Virus record (IMG/VR): IMGVR_UViG_3300030110_003801
Coordinates: 64,734-128,733 of that record
DNA length: 64,000 nucleotides
Source of the DNA: a virus
Strand: one strand, 5' to 3'
Shown: piece by piece, positions 50,001-58,739 of the stretch
Layout: each line of letters opens with the position of its first letter
Numbering within the stretch: the first letter of the stretch is position 1
Made by a program: the position numbers and the translations under genes
Notes under the pieces: generated by a model
The model's database searches: none
The model's input: the letters and a program-made list of their open reading frames with translations, nothing else
What the model was told of the DNA's origin: nothing

Positions 50001-52136
50001 CACTATGTCTGAAATTGGTGTTGGGGCTGTAAACGGTATACCATCGTTCCTAGAGCGATGCCCTTTAAAATCAAAAGGTACAGGTTGTGACCAACACCCA
50101 TACTTGTCTTGCCAAGTAATACCAAACCTATAAACTTCATCTCTAAAATAACCCCTTGTGTTTACGGCGTTTAGCGGATTCTTATACCCCCCTTCTACGG
50201 AGTTCTCACTATTAATTAAGTCATCAAGTTCAGCATTTGAATCTGCGATAGTAATATTGGTTCCCGGCTCTGTCCAATACATAACATCGGCGCAACCATG
50301 CTCTTCACGACCGTAGGTGTTTTTTATTAACTCATATTTAACATCTACTTTAAACTCATTAGTTCCTTCAACATATACAAGTTCTATTTTATCCTTGTCT
50401 AGGACAGCATTAAGCTCCTTGACTATTTTCTCTGCAATAGATTTATCAGTGTCACCGGGTTGGGCAATATATTTATACCCCATTATAGATGTATCCGGGT
50501 ACATTCCAAAAGCTGATGTAGGACCTTCAGGACCCACTTCATAATTATTAGTATTTCGCTGTATATTATTTAATGCCTCAGCCTTCATAACCATTTGGTC
50601 ATTAGAAGCCCAAATAGTGCCTAACGTAGAGCTTTCTATAAAAGCGGCTTGATAACCTCTAATAGAGAAAGCAAAAACATTTCCCGGTACAGCGTCTTCA
50701 ATAGACAAGGTAAAATGACGTTCATAAGCTAGGTTTGGGATACCGTTACCGTGACGAACATTGTCAAATCCGAACCCTGTTCCTGCGGAATGAAAATACA
50801 AATCTAAATCACTCGGGAGTACAGTTACTTGTGCAATACTGTCTACTTCGGGATAAGGAGCAAAAGGACCGTCTTGGGTGGATAACCCAAACATCTTCCA
50901 ACGGTATGGCTCTGACAGACCATCAGACGCAGAACCTGATAAGTTACCATTAAATTTTACACGTCCAACACTTGTGTTTTTTGAAAATGGAGCATAAACA
51001 GTGCTTTCAAGACCTAATTGCTTTGTAATAGTTTTAGCTTCATCAAATAACGGAAAGTAAGATGGAACAGCTCTATCTGCGTATTTTAAGTTTCCTCTAA
51101 ATAAAACGTTGTCTTTGGCAATTAATGTTTTAGCAGCCTCTACACAAGCGTCTGTTCCTATTATTTCAGAAATATCTAAAGTTGGTTCTAAGCCTCCACC
51201 ATGATACTCTATTCTGTCTGTAGCATCAAGAAAAGTCGTCTCAGGAGATGTTATGTAGGCTATAGTTGGAGATGTTAATAATCCATTTGTGTTTTTTATT
51301 ACACAAAGCTGAAAAGAATCATAAAGTTCTGAATTATAAGTTGTTTTATGAATTTTTAATATTATAGACTTTCTAGTATTTTCATTAGCAACTCCACCAT
51401 ACAACTCATCTAGCCTATCAACGTCTGAATAGTCTAAAGGATAAACAGGTATTGGGTTTGTAAGTAAACTCCAAGTTGTGTGTTTTTTGTTTTTAATATT
51501 AAAATATCTATATCCAAATTGATAAGTTCCCGAAGCAAGCTGACCCGAACCATTTTCTTGAGTTACATAAGATATAGGGTCAATAGGAGCATAAGGTATA
51601 GCAGTAACTTCCCTAGCGTCTGTTAACACAGTGTCTTTTACGTCTATTCTTCTTAAAACATTTTTGTGGTCTTCCCAATAAACTTTGTCAATATTATTTT
51701 CTCCAAAAACACAAGCATCAATAGTCCCTTCCTCGGGAAAGTCAAGCTCATCTTTTGAGTCAGAAGAGGTCTCTAAAAGAGTAAAGCTTTTATCATTTAT
51801 AATATCATAGAGAATTATTTTACAAACATTGTCGGTTAATGTGTCGTCATATCTTATATAATATAATATGCTTGGGTTTTTTTGTGTTGGACCGGTATAC
51901 TTTTCATAAGTACCAACAACTCTGAAAGCTCCTAATACATTAACCTCATTTGTTCCTGCGGGCAAAAACGCTTCAACCTCTTTGCTTCCTGATATATTTC
52001 GACAAGAGTAAAACTTTCCGTCAGATAAAACAGAAACGTTTACAGGGTTTCTGTATGTAGAATTTTCTTGAAACCTTGGGTCTATATCTTGATTCCAACC
52101 TTTGCTGAAGCCATTTTCAAAAACTTTAAACGCCAT
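47025..52136 (-). CDS. Large tail protein (muzzle / stabilisation type)
   Basis: A 1703-residue beta-rich protein. The start (FKVFENGFSKGWNQDIDP, then NSTYRNPVNVSVL) has the look of the P22 gp10-like stabilisation or muzzle proteins of crAss-like phages, whose N-terminus reads 'NQD...NTY.NA.N'. It is followed by many short strands with Gly/Asp turns and no coiled coils. It should close the tail tube at its tip or bind the fibres. It is the longest beta protein here and lies beside the neck genes, as in crAss-like genomes. Confidence 0.7.
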   Translation of the reverse strand: MAFKVFENGFSKGWNQDIDPRFQENSTYRNPVNVSVLSDGKFYSCRNISGSKEVEAFLPAGTNEVNVLGAFRVVGTYEKYTGPTQKNPSILYYIRYDDTLTDNVCKIILYDIINDKSFTLLETSSDSKDELDFPEEGTIDACVFGENNIDKVYWEDHKNVLRRIDVKDTVLTDAREVTAIPYAPIDPISYVTQENGSGQLASGTYQFGYRYFNIKNKKHTTWSLLTNPIPVYPLDYSDVDRLDELYGGVANENTRKSIILKIHKTTYNSELYDSFQLCVIKNTNGLLTSPTIAYITSPETTFLDATDRIEYHGGGLEPTLDISEIIGTDACVEAAKTLIAKDNVLFRGNLKYADRAVPSYFPLFDEAKTITKQLGLESTVYAPFSKNTSVGRVKFNGNLSGSASDGLSEPYRWKMFGLSTQDGPFAPYPEVDSIAQVTVLPSDLDLYFHSAGTGFGFDNVRHGNGIPNLAYERHFTLSIEDAVPGNVFAFSIRGYQAAFIESSTLGTIWASNDQMVMKAEALNNIQRNTNNYEVGPEGPTSAFGMYPDTSIMGYKYIAQPGDTDKSIAEKIVKELNAVLDKDKIELVYVEGTNEFKVDVKYELIKNTYGREEHGCADVMYWTEPGTNITIADSNAELDDLINSENSVEGGYKNPLNAVNTRGYFRDEVYRFGITWQDKYGCWSQPVPFDFKGHRSRNDGIPFTAPTPISDIVIGHKTNVAKIKPSGSFSNATENGVLGIRRGDYVNIQTSAGVSGAGQVYLPVIEIYYDGHLLVNWRRDDFATSGFYNNFINGNITVQATRGAEYSHVESGIDWKFPNRENTAFPMMSEWDEDADSAVGVTDGFIQPVGLKITGISSHPDWARAFAIVRVRRLKDIVWQSPLITTIAVMPSVYPSSETFCVSYDGSRVGAFGPKPLTKGIASNFERTGAEVVAASQSKRVVQLKERNNDLPIVYCVPPEYMMSQDGINFETVVVPPGSEIKVVDAVSLYRTPRLNVEGTGADDGSSPNHQMAFGLRADAPSNYYYKQSNWWYPNKRDVRFSMRNPLFANSTDVRVSLPDNLTSRVVDFGEMTNRGAKYTFPTNPAAYHFPFKRMDTFGLNDASLSNCSNNVTQQKGLVLLINDRFGDFTMLSKNEFLDFSVPDLFLDFGSGQSQTRKLNCGATSYQGLDGQKITNEVTELSDGASSIVPIANLTRGLSDERYGDKKTVHQYIFTGTYVVLDRGVDEKYDVEVWGGDCFISKGSFKIADTSLGTNATSGARGGYGVFAYPDHQEVLSLYLESRVNLGLQASPFIYPVRDTRSLGEFAIDYGYPYNFSYSLENINRTWVSRSETETERLEFPARIIHSRQKVYQSDIEGFDRYDATSIFDLEETYESLTKLTILSNGNVYAVQELAVSVIPINKNIIEQSDGNQMVVNRSVLINKPQFLLTENGSQHIRSVITSDNTIYFLDANKREAFRVGGGKDSSVTEMGLHSVFLDKFESFSGLKDVNIVSGYDFNNREYWIGFNEHTDVLIQSDDTGTTTTGIPRDAFMAVWSDKGNFWMTSIVLKNTTKILDLVFSKSEFYLLGKKADNSYVIEELYTGDVKGKILGEVNPSEVSVVINAERNFGKSFDVLRIDSNERLDNVELTVEKEDGVVSQVALMNANVRPRHDGYEFPVLYDANGARLRGKYAIARLIINNGDGKEINIVSLSTKYRLSSRIFK

Positions 52137-52148
52137 AAGTATATTTTT

Positions 52149-52880
52149 CTAAAATCTTGTTATTCTTGAGTTTCTAGCTCTTCTTTTAAAATTAGGTATT
52201 CCTGATACCCAACGTCTAAACATGGTGTCAGCACTTAAAGGGTCAGGCATCTTAATATCTCCTCTAATAGCCATTCTTTGTCGCTTCCACTCATCTCTTG
52301 CATCAGCAACCTCTGCTAAAGGCAAATCTCTAGTACCCACTCTTCTCCTCCTTTCTCTTTTTAAATATCGGTATTCTATATACGTGATAATAGCCTCTTT
52401 CATTTTTTCTTCAACAAGAGGCTCTCCATACTCATCAACAGGATAGCTGTAATAGGAAATCTCCATTTTAGTAACGCCCGACTTAGAAGCGTTGCTGCTA
52501 AAGACAAAAGCTTCTTTTTGTTCTGCCACTTTTATTGAAGAACCCTTTGAACGAGTTATATCTGTAGAGGTATCAAAACTTCCTTTAAAGTCTTGCTCTG
52601 ATTCCAAAACACCACTCTCTGCCATTTGATAATAATATATTTGACCACTATCATCTAATATGTTCATGTCTAAACCATACAGGTAATCATGTGGCTTCAT
52701 AGCACAAAGATTAGTTATAGGAATACATTTAGTCTTCTTGTCAACCCTGCTAGGTCCTATCTCCCTAAGAGCGTCCCAAGCCCACTCTTTAAATACCAAC
52801 TCATCTCTCGAATCATCAACATCTAAAGCAATAAAAGCTGAAGAAACTATTTGTTCTAATGTTATTGAAGGATACGCCAT
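52149..52880 (-). CDS. Neck or tail-tube protein
   Basis: A 243-residue protein starting YPSITLEQIVSSAFIALDVDDSRDELVFKEW, the helix-rich start often seen in phage neck or tail-tubular proteins. The C-terminal third is basic (KRERRRRVGTRD, FKRRARNSRITRF). The start codon overlaps the stop of the next gene upstream by one base. Role inferred from position between tail and adaptor genes. Confidence 0.65.
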   Translation of the reverse strand: MAYPSITLEQIVSSAFIALDVDDSRDELVFKEWAWDALREIGPSRVDKKTKCIPITNLCAMKPHDYLYGLDMNILDDSGQIYYYQMAESGVLESEQDFKGSFDTSTDITRSKGSSIKVAEQKEAFVFSSNASKSGVTKMEISYYSYPVDEYGEPLVEEKMKEAIITYIEYRYLKRERRRRVGTRDLPLAEVADARDEWKRQRMAIRGDIKMPDPLSADTMFRRWVSGIPNFKRRARNSRITRF

Positions 52881-53554
52881 TATCGTTGTCGTTGTCGTTG
52901 TTGTTGTTGCTGTTCTTGTTGTTTACCGTCATTATCCAAATCTTCAGGAATACCTAAAATTCTTCGCCCAACTTCCTCAACCATCTGAAGAAGTTCCATT
53001 ATTAGATTTGAACTAATAGGGTACTCATCAGTGTCCTTTAATTTAGAAGTGTTTTCTATAGCTACATATACATTAACTCTACCCCCTCGTTTGAAATTAT
53101 CAGTACCACCAAATATGGTGAGTTTGTCTGCGGTTCTATAATATACAATATTTTCTCTTGAGGGTTTTCCAAACTTAAGTCTTTTTAGACGGTTTAATTC
53201 ATTTGGTTTTATTCTAATTATAGTGTTTCCTGCCTGAGTTTCAACCCTGTACAAACCTACATCGTTGCCGTCTATAACTATTGGTTGGGAAGGAAGTGTT
53301 ACAGTAAATTTAGAGTCACTACATCCGTCAGGACAATCTTTGTCAATTTCTTCTATAGGTACACACTCGTATAAACTCAAAAACGACTCAATAGTTACGG
53401 AACCGTTCTCTTTAAATTTATCGTTAATTAATTTTGAGCGACTACTATCTAGCCAAGCTCTAATAAGCCTTCGGTCAATTTGAAAATCGTCAGAAACGTT
53501 AGATTGAGTTAGCCGAAGCTCTATGTTTGATATTAAGTCTATAATTTTTGCCAT
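52880..53554 (-). CDS. Ring/adaptor-type neck protein
   Basis: A 224-residue protein with a helical N-terminus (LISNIELRLTQSNVSDDFQID, RLIRAWLDSSRSKLI), a beta middle and a Gln/Arg-only tail (EQQQQQQRQRQR) from a CAA/CGA repeat. The N-terminal pattern 'DD..id.RLI..wl...R..LI' is one I know from ring or adaptor proteins of crAss-like and flavobacterial phages. It shares one base with the RusA gene's stop region. Confidence 0.65.
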   Translation of the reverse strand: MAKIIDLISNIELRLTQSNVSDDFQIDRRLIRAWLDSSRSKLINDKFKENGSVTIESFLSLYECVPIEEIDKDCPDGCSDSKFTVTLPSQPIVIDGNDVGLYRVETQAGNTIIRIKPNELNRLKRLKFGKPSRENIVYYRTADKLTIFGGTDNFKRGGRVNVYVAIENTSKLKDTDEYPISSNLIMELLQMVEEVGRRILGIPEDLDNDGKQQEQQQQQRQRQR

Positions 53555-53898
53555 TACACTTCTATTATTCTAACAACGTATGTATTAAACTCTAAACTCT
53601 CGTCAGGCTCTATAAGAATGCCTCGATTAAATTTTTTATTGTCGTCTTTGATAACCCCTGAATCTTTTAGGGCATCAAGAAAGAACTTCAACGTTACATT
53701 ATCGGTATCAATCTTACTGTTAAATCTTACGTGAACCTTAAATCTTTCCATTGGTCGTGGCTTTTGCTCAAGTATTAACCCTTTAAAAAGCGCTCTTCTT
53801 TGTTCTTTTAAGCCTTGATTAGCCCTCCAATGTTTGTTTCTTAAATCATTAGTAGAAGTCCATTTACCTTTGTAAACGACCTCTATAATATTATTCAT
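53554..53898 (-). CDS. rusA: RusA-type Holliday junction resolvase
   Basis: A 114-residue protein of the RusA family. The key part is FNSKIDTDNVTLKFFLDALKD with D64-T-D66-N67 and K71, then GVIKDDNKKF with D85 and D86; these carboxylates and the lysine form the RusA metal site. It resolves four-way junctions and branched DNA before packaging. Its place among late neck genes, not early recombination genes, fits a role in clearing branches for the terminase. It overlaps the upstream gene by eight bases. Confidence 0.87.
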   Translation of the reverse strand: MNNIIEVVYKGKWTSTNDLRNKHWRANQGLKEQRRALFKGLILEQKPRPMERFKVHVRFNSKIDTDNVTLKFFLDALKDSGVIKDDNKKFNRGILIEPDESLEFNTYVVRIIEV

Positions 53899-54556
53899 TC
53901 TCGTTTATTTCGTTTGTAGCCATACCATAAAAATCCTCCTCCCTAAGCGATACTCCTGCTTGGCGTAAAGCCATAAAGATTATTTTATTAGCAGCTTTGT
54001 CTGACAATTCTATCTTAGAATCTGTACTTGCCTTGCTAACCTCAAGATGTTTTTTTAGAACTACAAATTCTACGTTTGACTCTGTTGCAGGGTTAAACTG
54101 TATGTATCCATTAAATAATCTGTGAGTCGGATACTCTTCGGTTGGCTTTTTGTAGGTGTTATCTTTTTGCGCCAACCAATCATTGTGTCTTACGAATCTT
54201 GACTTTCTTTGTTCTCCTCCGCACTCTTTACTACTAGCTTTTGACGCACTTAGTATGTATGAAAACTCCCTATCAGTAGCTCCGGCTCCTGTTAGGCTTT
54301 CATTAATCTCCGTGTCTTTAATCTTTCCGTTTGAATCAGTTCTTACATCGTCAACAATCTCTATAAGCTCTCTAAGCTCTTCTACGTCTCTAATAGAGGC
54401 TTCTGCTCTGTGAACCGGCTTGGTGTCGAAATGGTCATTAACAAACTCGACGATAGCCCGATTAAGAAAAAGGTCTATTTCATCATCCGTAAAATACGGA
54501 GACGCTGTTTTGTCTATCCAAAGATTAAATAATTTATGTGCGTCATCTATCTCCAT
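53891..54556 (-). CDS. Head-tail adaptor-like protein
   Basis: A 221-residue acidic protein whose N-terminal half is helical (HKLFNLWIDKTASPYFTDDEIDLFLNRAI, shown here only by its parts TDDEIDLFLNRAI). This 'F..DDEI..fLN.A...fv...f' pattern recurs in neck proteins of flavobacterial phages. The C-terminal half is beta and helix. No enzyme motif. Role inferred from position next to the other neck genes. Confidence 0.6.
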   Translation of the reverse strand: MEIDDAHKLFNLWIDKTASPYFTDDEIDLFLNRAIVEFVNDHFDTKPVHRAEASIRDVEELRELIEIVDDVRTDSNGKIKDTEINESLTGAGATDREFSYILSASKASSKECGGEQRKSRFVRHNDWLAQKDNTYKKPTEEYPTHRLFNGYIQFNPATESNVEFVVLKKHLEVSKASTDSKIELSDKAANKIIFMALRQAGVSLREEDFYGMATNEINENE

Positions 54557-54558
54557 AG

Positions 54559-55731
54559 TTATGCAGAAACTTTAATATAGTAATACAACATTAAATAACT
54601 ATCTCTTGTATCAACGGGAATATTCGATGTAGTATTTACATCTGTAGACTGTCCTGAAATAGGAACCTCAATAGTAGCGTCTATAGATGTTCCTGCACTG
54701 TCTCCCGACCTAGCGACAGCGACGCTAGTACCATCAGAACTAACAGTCTCAAGCGTGGCGTTAACAGTGAAGTTTACATCGTGTGCGTGTTGCGGTAATT
54801 GATTTGCAATTAAAGTAACGTTTTCTGCCCCCCCTGTTTGACCAATAGCTCCATAAGAAGGGTCTCCTGATTTATAACCTCTCTGAACTTTTCCTCCTAA
54901 ATCAGGAAGGTTGAAGGTCGTACTTCCATCTCCTGCTCCATAAGATGTTCCTATAAGGGTGAATAGAGCTGAGTATGTAGTTCTACTTATCGCTCCTCCA
55001 TCACAAATAAGCCAATTAGCAGAAGGAGGTACACCCGTAGACAAAGTTACAACTTCCCCTAAAAACCTATTATCGGCAGGGTTGACCGCTGCAATAGCTG
55101 CTGCGTTAGTCGCTATGTTGGTTGTATTAGTCGCTATGTTGGTTGTATTAGTTGCTAGACTAGCTGTGTTTGTAGCTATGTTAGCTGTGTTTGTAGCTAA
55201 ACTCCCTTGTAAAGAAACAATGTTCCCCTGTATAGCCGTTATGTCTGATTGAATAGAAGACATATCGGGAACTCCTGCGGAAACACTATTAATATTAGCC
55301 TGAAGCGTGTCAAGCTCTGTAGATAAAAAAGAAATAAACTCAGTAGAAAGCTCCACCGTGTAATCGTTATTATCTAGTGAGCTAGGATTAGCAACAGCAG
55401 TGACAAGTTTTGCCGTTAGTGATTTTATAGTCTGTGTCTTATCCTTTACAGTAGGCAAGTTTTTTATCTGTGCCGCATAAGTAAATCCGTCATTGGGAGG
55501 CGTGTTGTTTTTGGCATTACTCCCGCTTGCTGTTTTAACAAGACCTTGGTAGGATTCGCTAGCAGTATCTTCTTTGTTTAGGATAAAAGTTATAGAGTCA
55601 AACAGCTCCTTAAAAGTTTGCTCAGTAGGACTATCTTTATCACGAAATCTAGTACCCGGAACTTTAGTCCCGTCCGCATTTATTATTTGCGTTTTTTCTC
55701 TAAAATAACTCTTCTCTTTTCTACTTGCCAT
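54559..55731 (-). CDS. Tail fibre with collar domain
   Basis: A 390-residue fibre protein. The middle (about 160-220) is a trimeric coiled-coil-type repeat (NTANIATNTASLATN, ATNTTNIATN) encoded by 21-base repeats at about 55110-55200. Residues about 222-300 are a phage tail-collar domain: WLICDGGAISRTTYSALF, GAGDGSTTFNLPDLGGKV, and QLPQHAHDV. The C-terminus ends YLMLYYYIKVSA. This plan matches receptor-binding short fibres. The ring of fibre genes continues upstream. Confidence 0.85.
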   Translation of the reverse strand: MASRKEKSYFREKTQIINADGTKVPGTRFRDKDSPTEQTFKELFDSITFILNKEDTASESYQGLVKTASGSNAKNNTPPNDGFTYAAQIKNLPTVKDKTQTIKSLTAKLVTAVANPSSLDNNDYTVELSTEFISFLSTELDTLQANINSVSAGVPDMSSIQSDITAIQGNIVSLQGSLATNTANIATNTASLATNTTNIATNTTNIATNAAAIAAVNPADNRFLGEVVTLSTGVPPSANWLICDGGAISRTTYSALFTLIGTSYGAGDGSTTFNLPDLGGKVQRGYKSGDPSYGAIGQTGGAENVTLIANQLPQHAHDVNFTVNATLETVSSDGTSVAVARSGDSAGTSIDATIEVPISGQSTDVNTTSNIPVDTRDSYLMLYYYIKVSA

Positions 55732-55742
55732 TTTATTAAATT

Positions 55743-56372
55743 TTAATATTCTACTACTTTTTCTCTAATGTCAGAAGCCATGTTTGCGTGATGAAAAACT
55801 ATGTTAGGAACAACACAAAAAGAGTTACCCCTAATTTTTTGAAAGCTTAGAGTCATTTCATCAATAGGACACTCGCTTCTCTCTAACTCTTCTAAATAAA
55901 GGTCGTACATGGTCTCGTTTACAGCATAAGCTTGACAACACCAAGCACCCCTTAATCTATGAACAACTCCGCTGTACCATTTTGTAGGAACCTCGTGAGT
56001 TGAGTTTAAATGAAAAAAGTCAAAATCTTTCGGAAGGTGTTTAACAGACTCCTTGTAGATAGAACCAAAGTTTTGTATAAAGTCTACATCGTCTTCCATT
56101 ATAAAAACATTTTTCCAACCTTCTTTTTTTGCTTTTTCAATCAATCTTTTTGTTGTGTAAACCAATCCCGCAGCATTCCTATTCCAACCTTGGTACGGTT
56201 TACCATTAAATTTAGCGAATTTACTTCTTCCTGAAGTTGCCTTCCAAAATTCGTAATGTTCACCTTCAATCATTCCTAGTTTTTCCTCTAGTCGTTTCTT
56301 AGTTGTAGAGCGTCTGTCTTTAGACTTTGGTAAGTTTATGACAAATACTCTATCAAAGTTTTCTTGTATCAT
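55743..56372 (-). CDS. GT25-family glycosyltransferase
   Basis: A 209-residue enzyme of glycosyltransferase family 25 (LOS/LPS and procollagen galactosyltransferase type). The start FDRVFVINLPKSKDRR is the family's first strand, followed by a kinship region with FWKATSGR, then the metal site E93-D94-D95 in FIMEDDVDF, and AWCCQAYAVN and CPIDEMTL farther on. It lies between two fibre genes, so it may add sugars to the fibres or to the host surface. The donor and acceptor cannot be read. Confidence 0.85.
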   Translation of the reverse strand: MIQENFDRVFVINLPKSKDRRSTTKKRLEEKLGMIEGEHYEFWKATSGRSKFAKFNGKPYQGWNRNAAGLVYTTKRLIEKAKKEGWKNVFIMEDDVDFIQNFGSIYKESVKHLPKDFDFFHLNSTHEVPTKWYSGVVHRLRGAWCCQAYAVNETMYDLYLEELERSECPIDEMTLSFQKIRGNSFCVVPNIVFHHANMASDIREKVVEY

Positions 56373-56388
56373 ATTTATGTTTCATTTG

Positions 56389-58353
56389 TTACGTATTCAA
56401 GTCAACTGTTGGGTCTGAGCCTGTTACGTTGTTGCTTATAAAGTTAATCAACAATGGGTATCCATCGTGAGTCCACTGAAAAGCTTTGTTTGTTGGTGGA
56501 CCAAATAACCTGTATTCAGCATCAGTATTCCCGGCAGCAGTACCACCTCCATCAGCTCTTTGCGCACCACTACCTCCTGCTGACGTATCAAAAAACGAAC
56601 CTGCTCTTTGATAACCAATAGCTATTTGGTTAGTGTTGTTATTTGTTTGACTAGCAGAGCTAGTAAGTCTTTTACCGTCGTTAGTTAACACACTACCTCC
56701 TGCTTGGTCAGGATTTAATGTTCCTACGAACAACTGAGGAACATACCAATCATCCTCTGTTATTGTAGCTGAAGTTTGATTAGGAACAATAAAAGAAGCT
56801 CCGTGCAAAACTGACTCAAAAGTTTTATTTCTAATACCTCTAACAAAATCACACCCTACTAATCTCCAAGAGTTGCTTGCCGTATCAACAAAAGTTAAAT
56901 TAGCACACTCATCTCCAAAGGCGTTTCCTCTTCCACCTACATTTTCAAAAGAAATATTCTCACAACTTGTTCCAAAAGTATTGTTATCCATTTTAGAATA
57001 TGGAGAAACGTAAGATGTACCAAACCCAAGGGCTTCATCCCTGTCTCCCAACATGTTTATTAATGTACAACTTTGAGCAAATCTATTGTTACTACCTCCG
57101 TAAATCTGAATAGAAGAACAGTTAGACTTAAAACTATTATTACTTCCTTTAAAAACAGTTATGTTTGCGTTGTTTTTACCTAATACGTTATAGCTAGCGT
57201 CTCTCACAAAGTAAATAGCTGAAGAATCACACCCTACTTCATTGTTTGAAGAATTGGAAATAGAAACTATTCTCTCACTGTTCGCTCCTACTTCTACGTC
57301 ATCGGCTGAAATACCTAAGTAGTGCCTAACTAAATAACCGAAATTATTGCTAGTAATACTAAATCCATATATGTTTTCACAAGACCCATTTATTACCACC
57401 GCTGTACTAGATTTTACAATAGCCTTAGAAGAGCTTGCCCCTATTTTAACATCACTAGACGCATTAACAGTTGTTTTGGAGACAGACTGTCCAATAGAAA
57501 CTCCTGAAGAGTTTACAAGTAAAACATCTGTAGTATCTTTTTGTATGATTACATTCTTAGATAAAGCATCAATAGATTGATGATAAGCTATTGACGACCC
57601 GTCGTGAGCTATAGTCGTATCTGCTATTTGAATAGAGACATCTCCATACATATCTTCATCAATCTGAGTTATAGCGCTCAAGGTATCTGCGTTTGCTTCA
57701 GCAGAAGATACAATATTAGTCGTTGTAGAGTTTACAAAATACCAACCTGCCGAAACAGTAGAGCCTGCTACATTATAGTAAATAATATCTCCCTTGTTTT
57801 TTGCAACAGGAGTAGTTACCTCAACACCAACCTTACTTAATCCGTACCTAGCAACATAGTTATTTCTAAAGTCAAAAAACGCTTCAATATTTTTATCAAC
57901 ATCTCTCCTGTACTTTATAAAACCACTTCTTGATGTAGCGGTAGTAGATTCGGTGTCATCCGTAAAATCGTAAACTATAATATCTTTAGGATGGTTTAGA
58001 GACCTAGCAGACCCAAAAAAACTATTATTGTTTTTAGCAACAATAGCTAATTGCTCCGTAATGGCTGTGTAACCCGGAACAGAAGTATTTAACGTAGGTG
58101 TAGATACTGAACCAACTAAAGAAACGGTTTCATAAGGAAAAATATATATAGTTCCCGGTTCTAAACTTGAAGAACCAACAAGAGTTGCTAAATCAGCATA
58201 ACTAGCCATGATTTCTACCTTACCACAAAGAGTATCTATAGTATCTTCAAAAGAAGAACGGATGTCTTCTGCCGAAACTTCAAAAGTCGTATTGGTAAAA
58301 ATCTTGCCATCTATTGATGTTTTTAACGCACTTTTACTTCCTAAATCTGCCAT
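56389..58353 (-). CDS. Tail fibre with beta-helix
   Basis: A 654-residue fibre protein. The N-terminal 100 residues look like an attachment domain. Residues about 260-510 are short repeats with Asn/Ser/Gly turns (SSNNEVGCDS, GKNNANITVFKGSNN, GGSNNRFAQSC), the signature of a right-handed parallel beta-helix, common in host-binding or polysaccharide-cutting fibres. No catalytic residues can be picked out. The GT25 gene follows. Confidence 0.75.
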   Translation of the reverse strand: MADLGSKSALKTSIDGKIFTNTTFEVSAEDIRSSFEDTIDTLCGKVEIMASYADLATLVGSSSLEPGTIYIFPYETVSLVGSVSTPTLNTSVPGYTAITEQLAIVAKNNNSFFGSARSLNHPKDIIVYDFTDDTESTTATSRSGFIKYRRDVDKNIEAFFDFRNNYVARYGLSKVGVEVTTPVAKNKGDIIYYNVAGSTVSAGWYFVNSTTTNIVSSAEANADTLSAITQIDEDMYGDVSIQIADTTIAHDGSSIAYHQSIDALSKNVIIQKDTTDVLLVNSSGVSIGQSVSKTTVNASSDVKIGASSSKAIVKSSTAVVINGSCENIYGFSITSNNFGYLVRHYLGISADDVEVGANSERIVSISNSSNNEVGCDSSAIYFVRDASYNVLGKNNANITVFKGSNNSFKSNCSSIQIYGGSNNRFAQSCTLINMLGDRDEALGFGTSYVSPYSKMDNNTFGTSCENISFENVGGRGNAFGDECANLTFVDTASNSWRLVGCDFVRGIRNKTFESVLHGASFIVPNQTSATITEDDWYVPQLFVGTLNPDQAGGSVLTNDGKRLTSSASQTNNNTNQIAIGYQRAGSFFDTSAGGSGAQRADGGGTAAGNTDAEYRLFGPPTNKAFQWTHDGYPLLINFISNNVTGSDPTVDLNT

Positions 58354-58364
58354 TTTTTTGTTTT

Positions 58365-58739
58365 TTATGTTGTCTGTTCTGTAACATTATTTGTTGTAAA
58401 CTCATTAGTTGTGAACTCTCCATAAGGAGGGTCTATGTTGCTTATTGTAATAAAAAAATCACTAGGAGAGCCTATTGTTATTGGCGCTGTTTCAGGTGGC
58501 TCCACTATTGGTTCTGTTGCAGGATTTGGCTGTATTTCAATACCTGAGCAAGGACTTTGTAAATATCCCAACTCAAGAATAACCCAATTAGAGTCATCGA
58601 TTAAACACTTAGCCTTGTCCCAATCCCCTAATCCGTCTTGGATAGCCGCTTTTAAAACATAACCAACCAATCTTCTTTCAAGAATAGCAATCTTATCATC
58701 AAATTCTTTTTGAGTATATGTTTTATCTTCTTTTCCCAT
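58365..58739 (-). CDS. Small tail-associated protein
   Basis: A 124-residue protein. The start ATG at 58739 overlaps the upstream stop in the TAATG arrangement, so it is preferred to the ATG four codons earlier. The first 50 residues are helical (FDDKIAILERRLVGYVLKAA), the rest is Pro/Thr-rich. It sits between two fibre-type genes and could be a fibre joint or chaperone (inference). Confidence 0.6.
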   Translation of the reverse strand: MGKEDKTYTQKEFDDKIAILERRLVGYVLKAAIQDGLGDWDKAKCLIDDSNWVILELGYLQSPCSGIEIQPNPATEPIVEPPETAPITIGSPSDFFITISNIDPPYGEFTTNEFTTNNVTEQTT

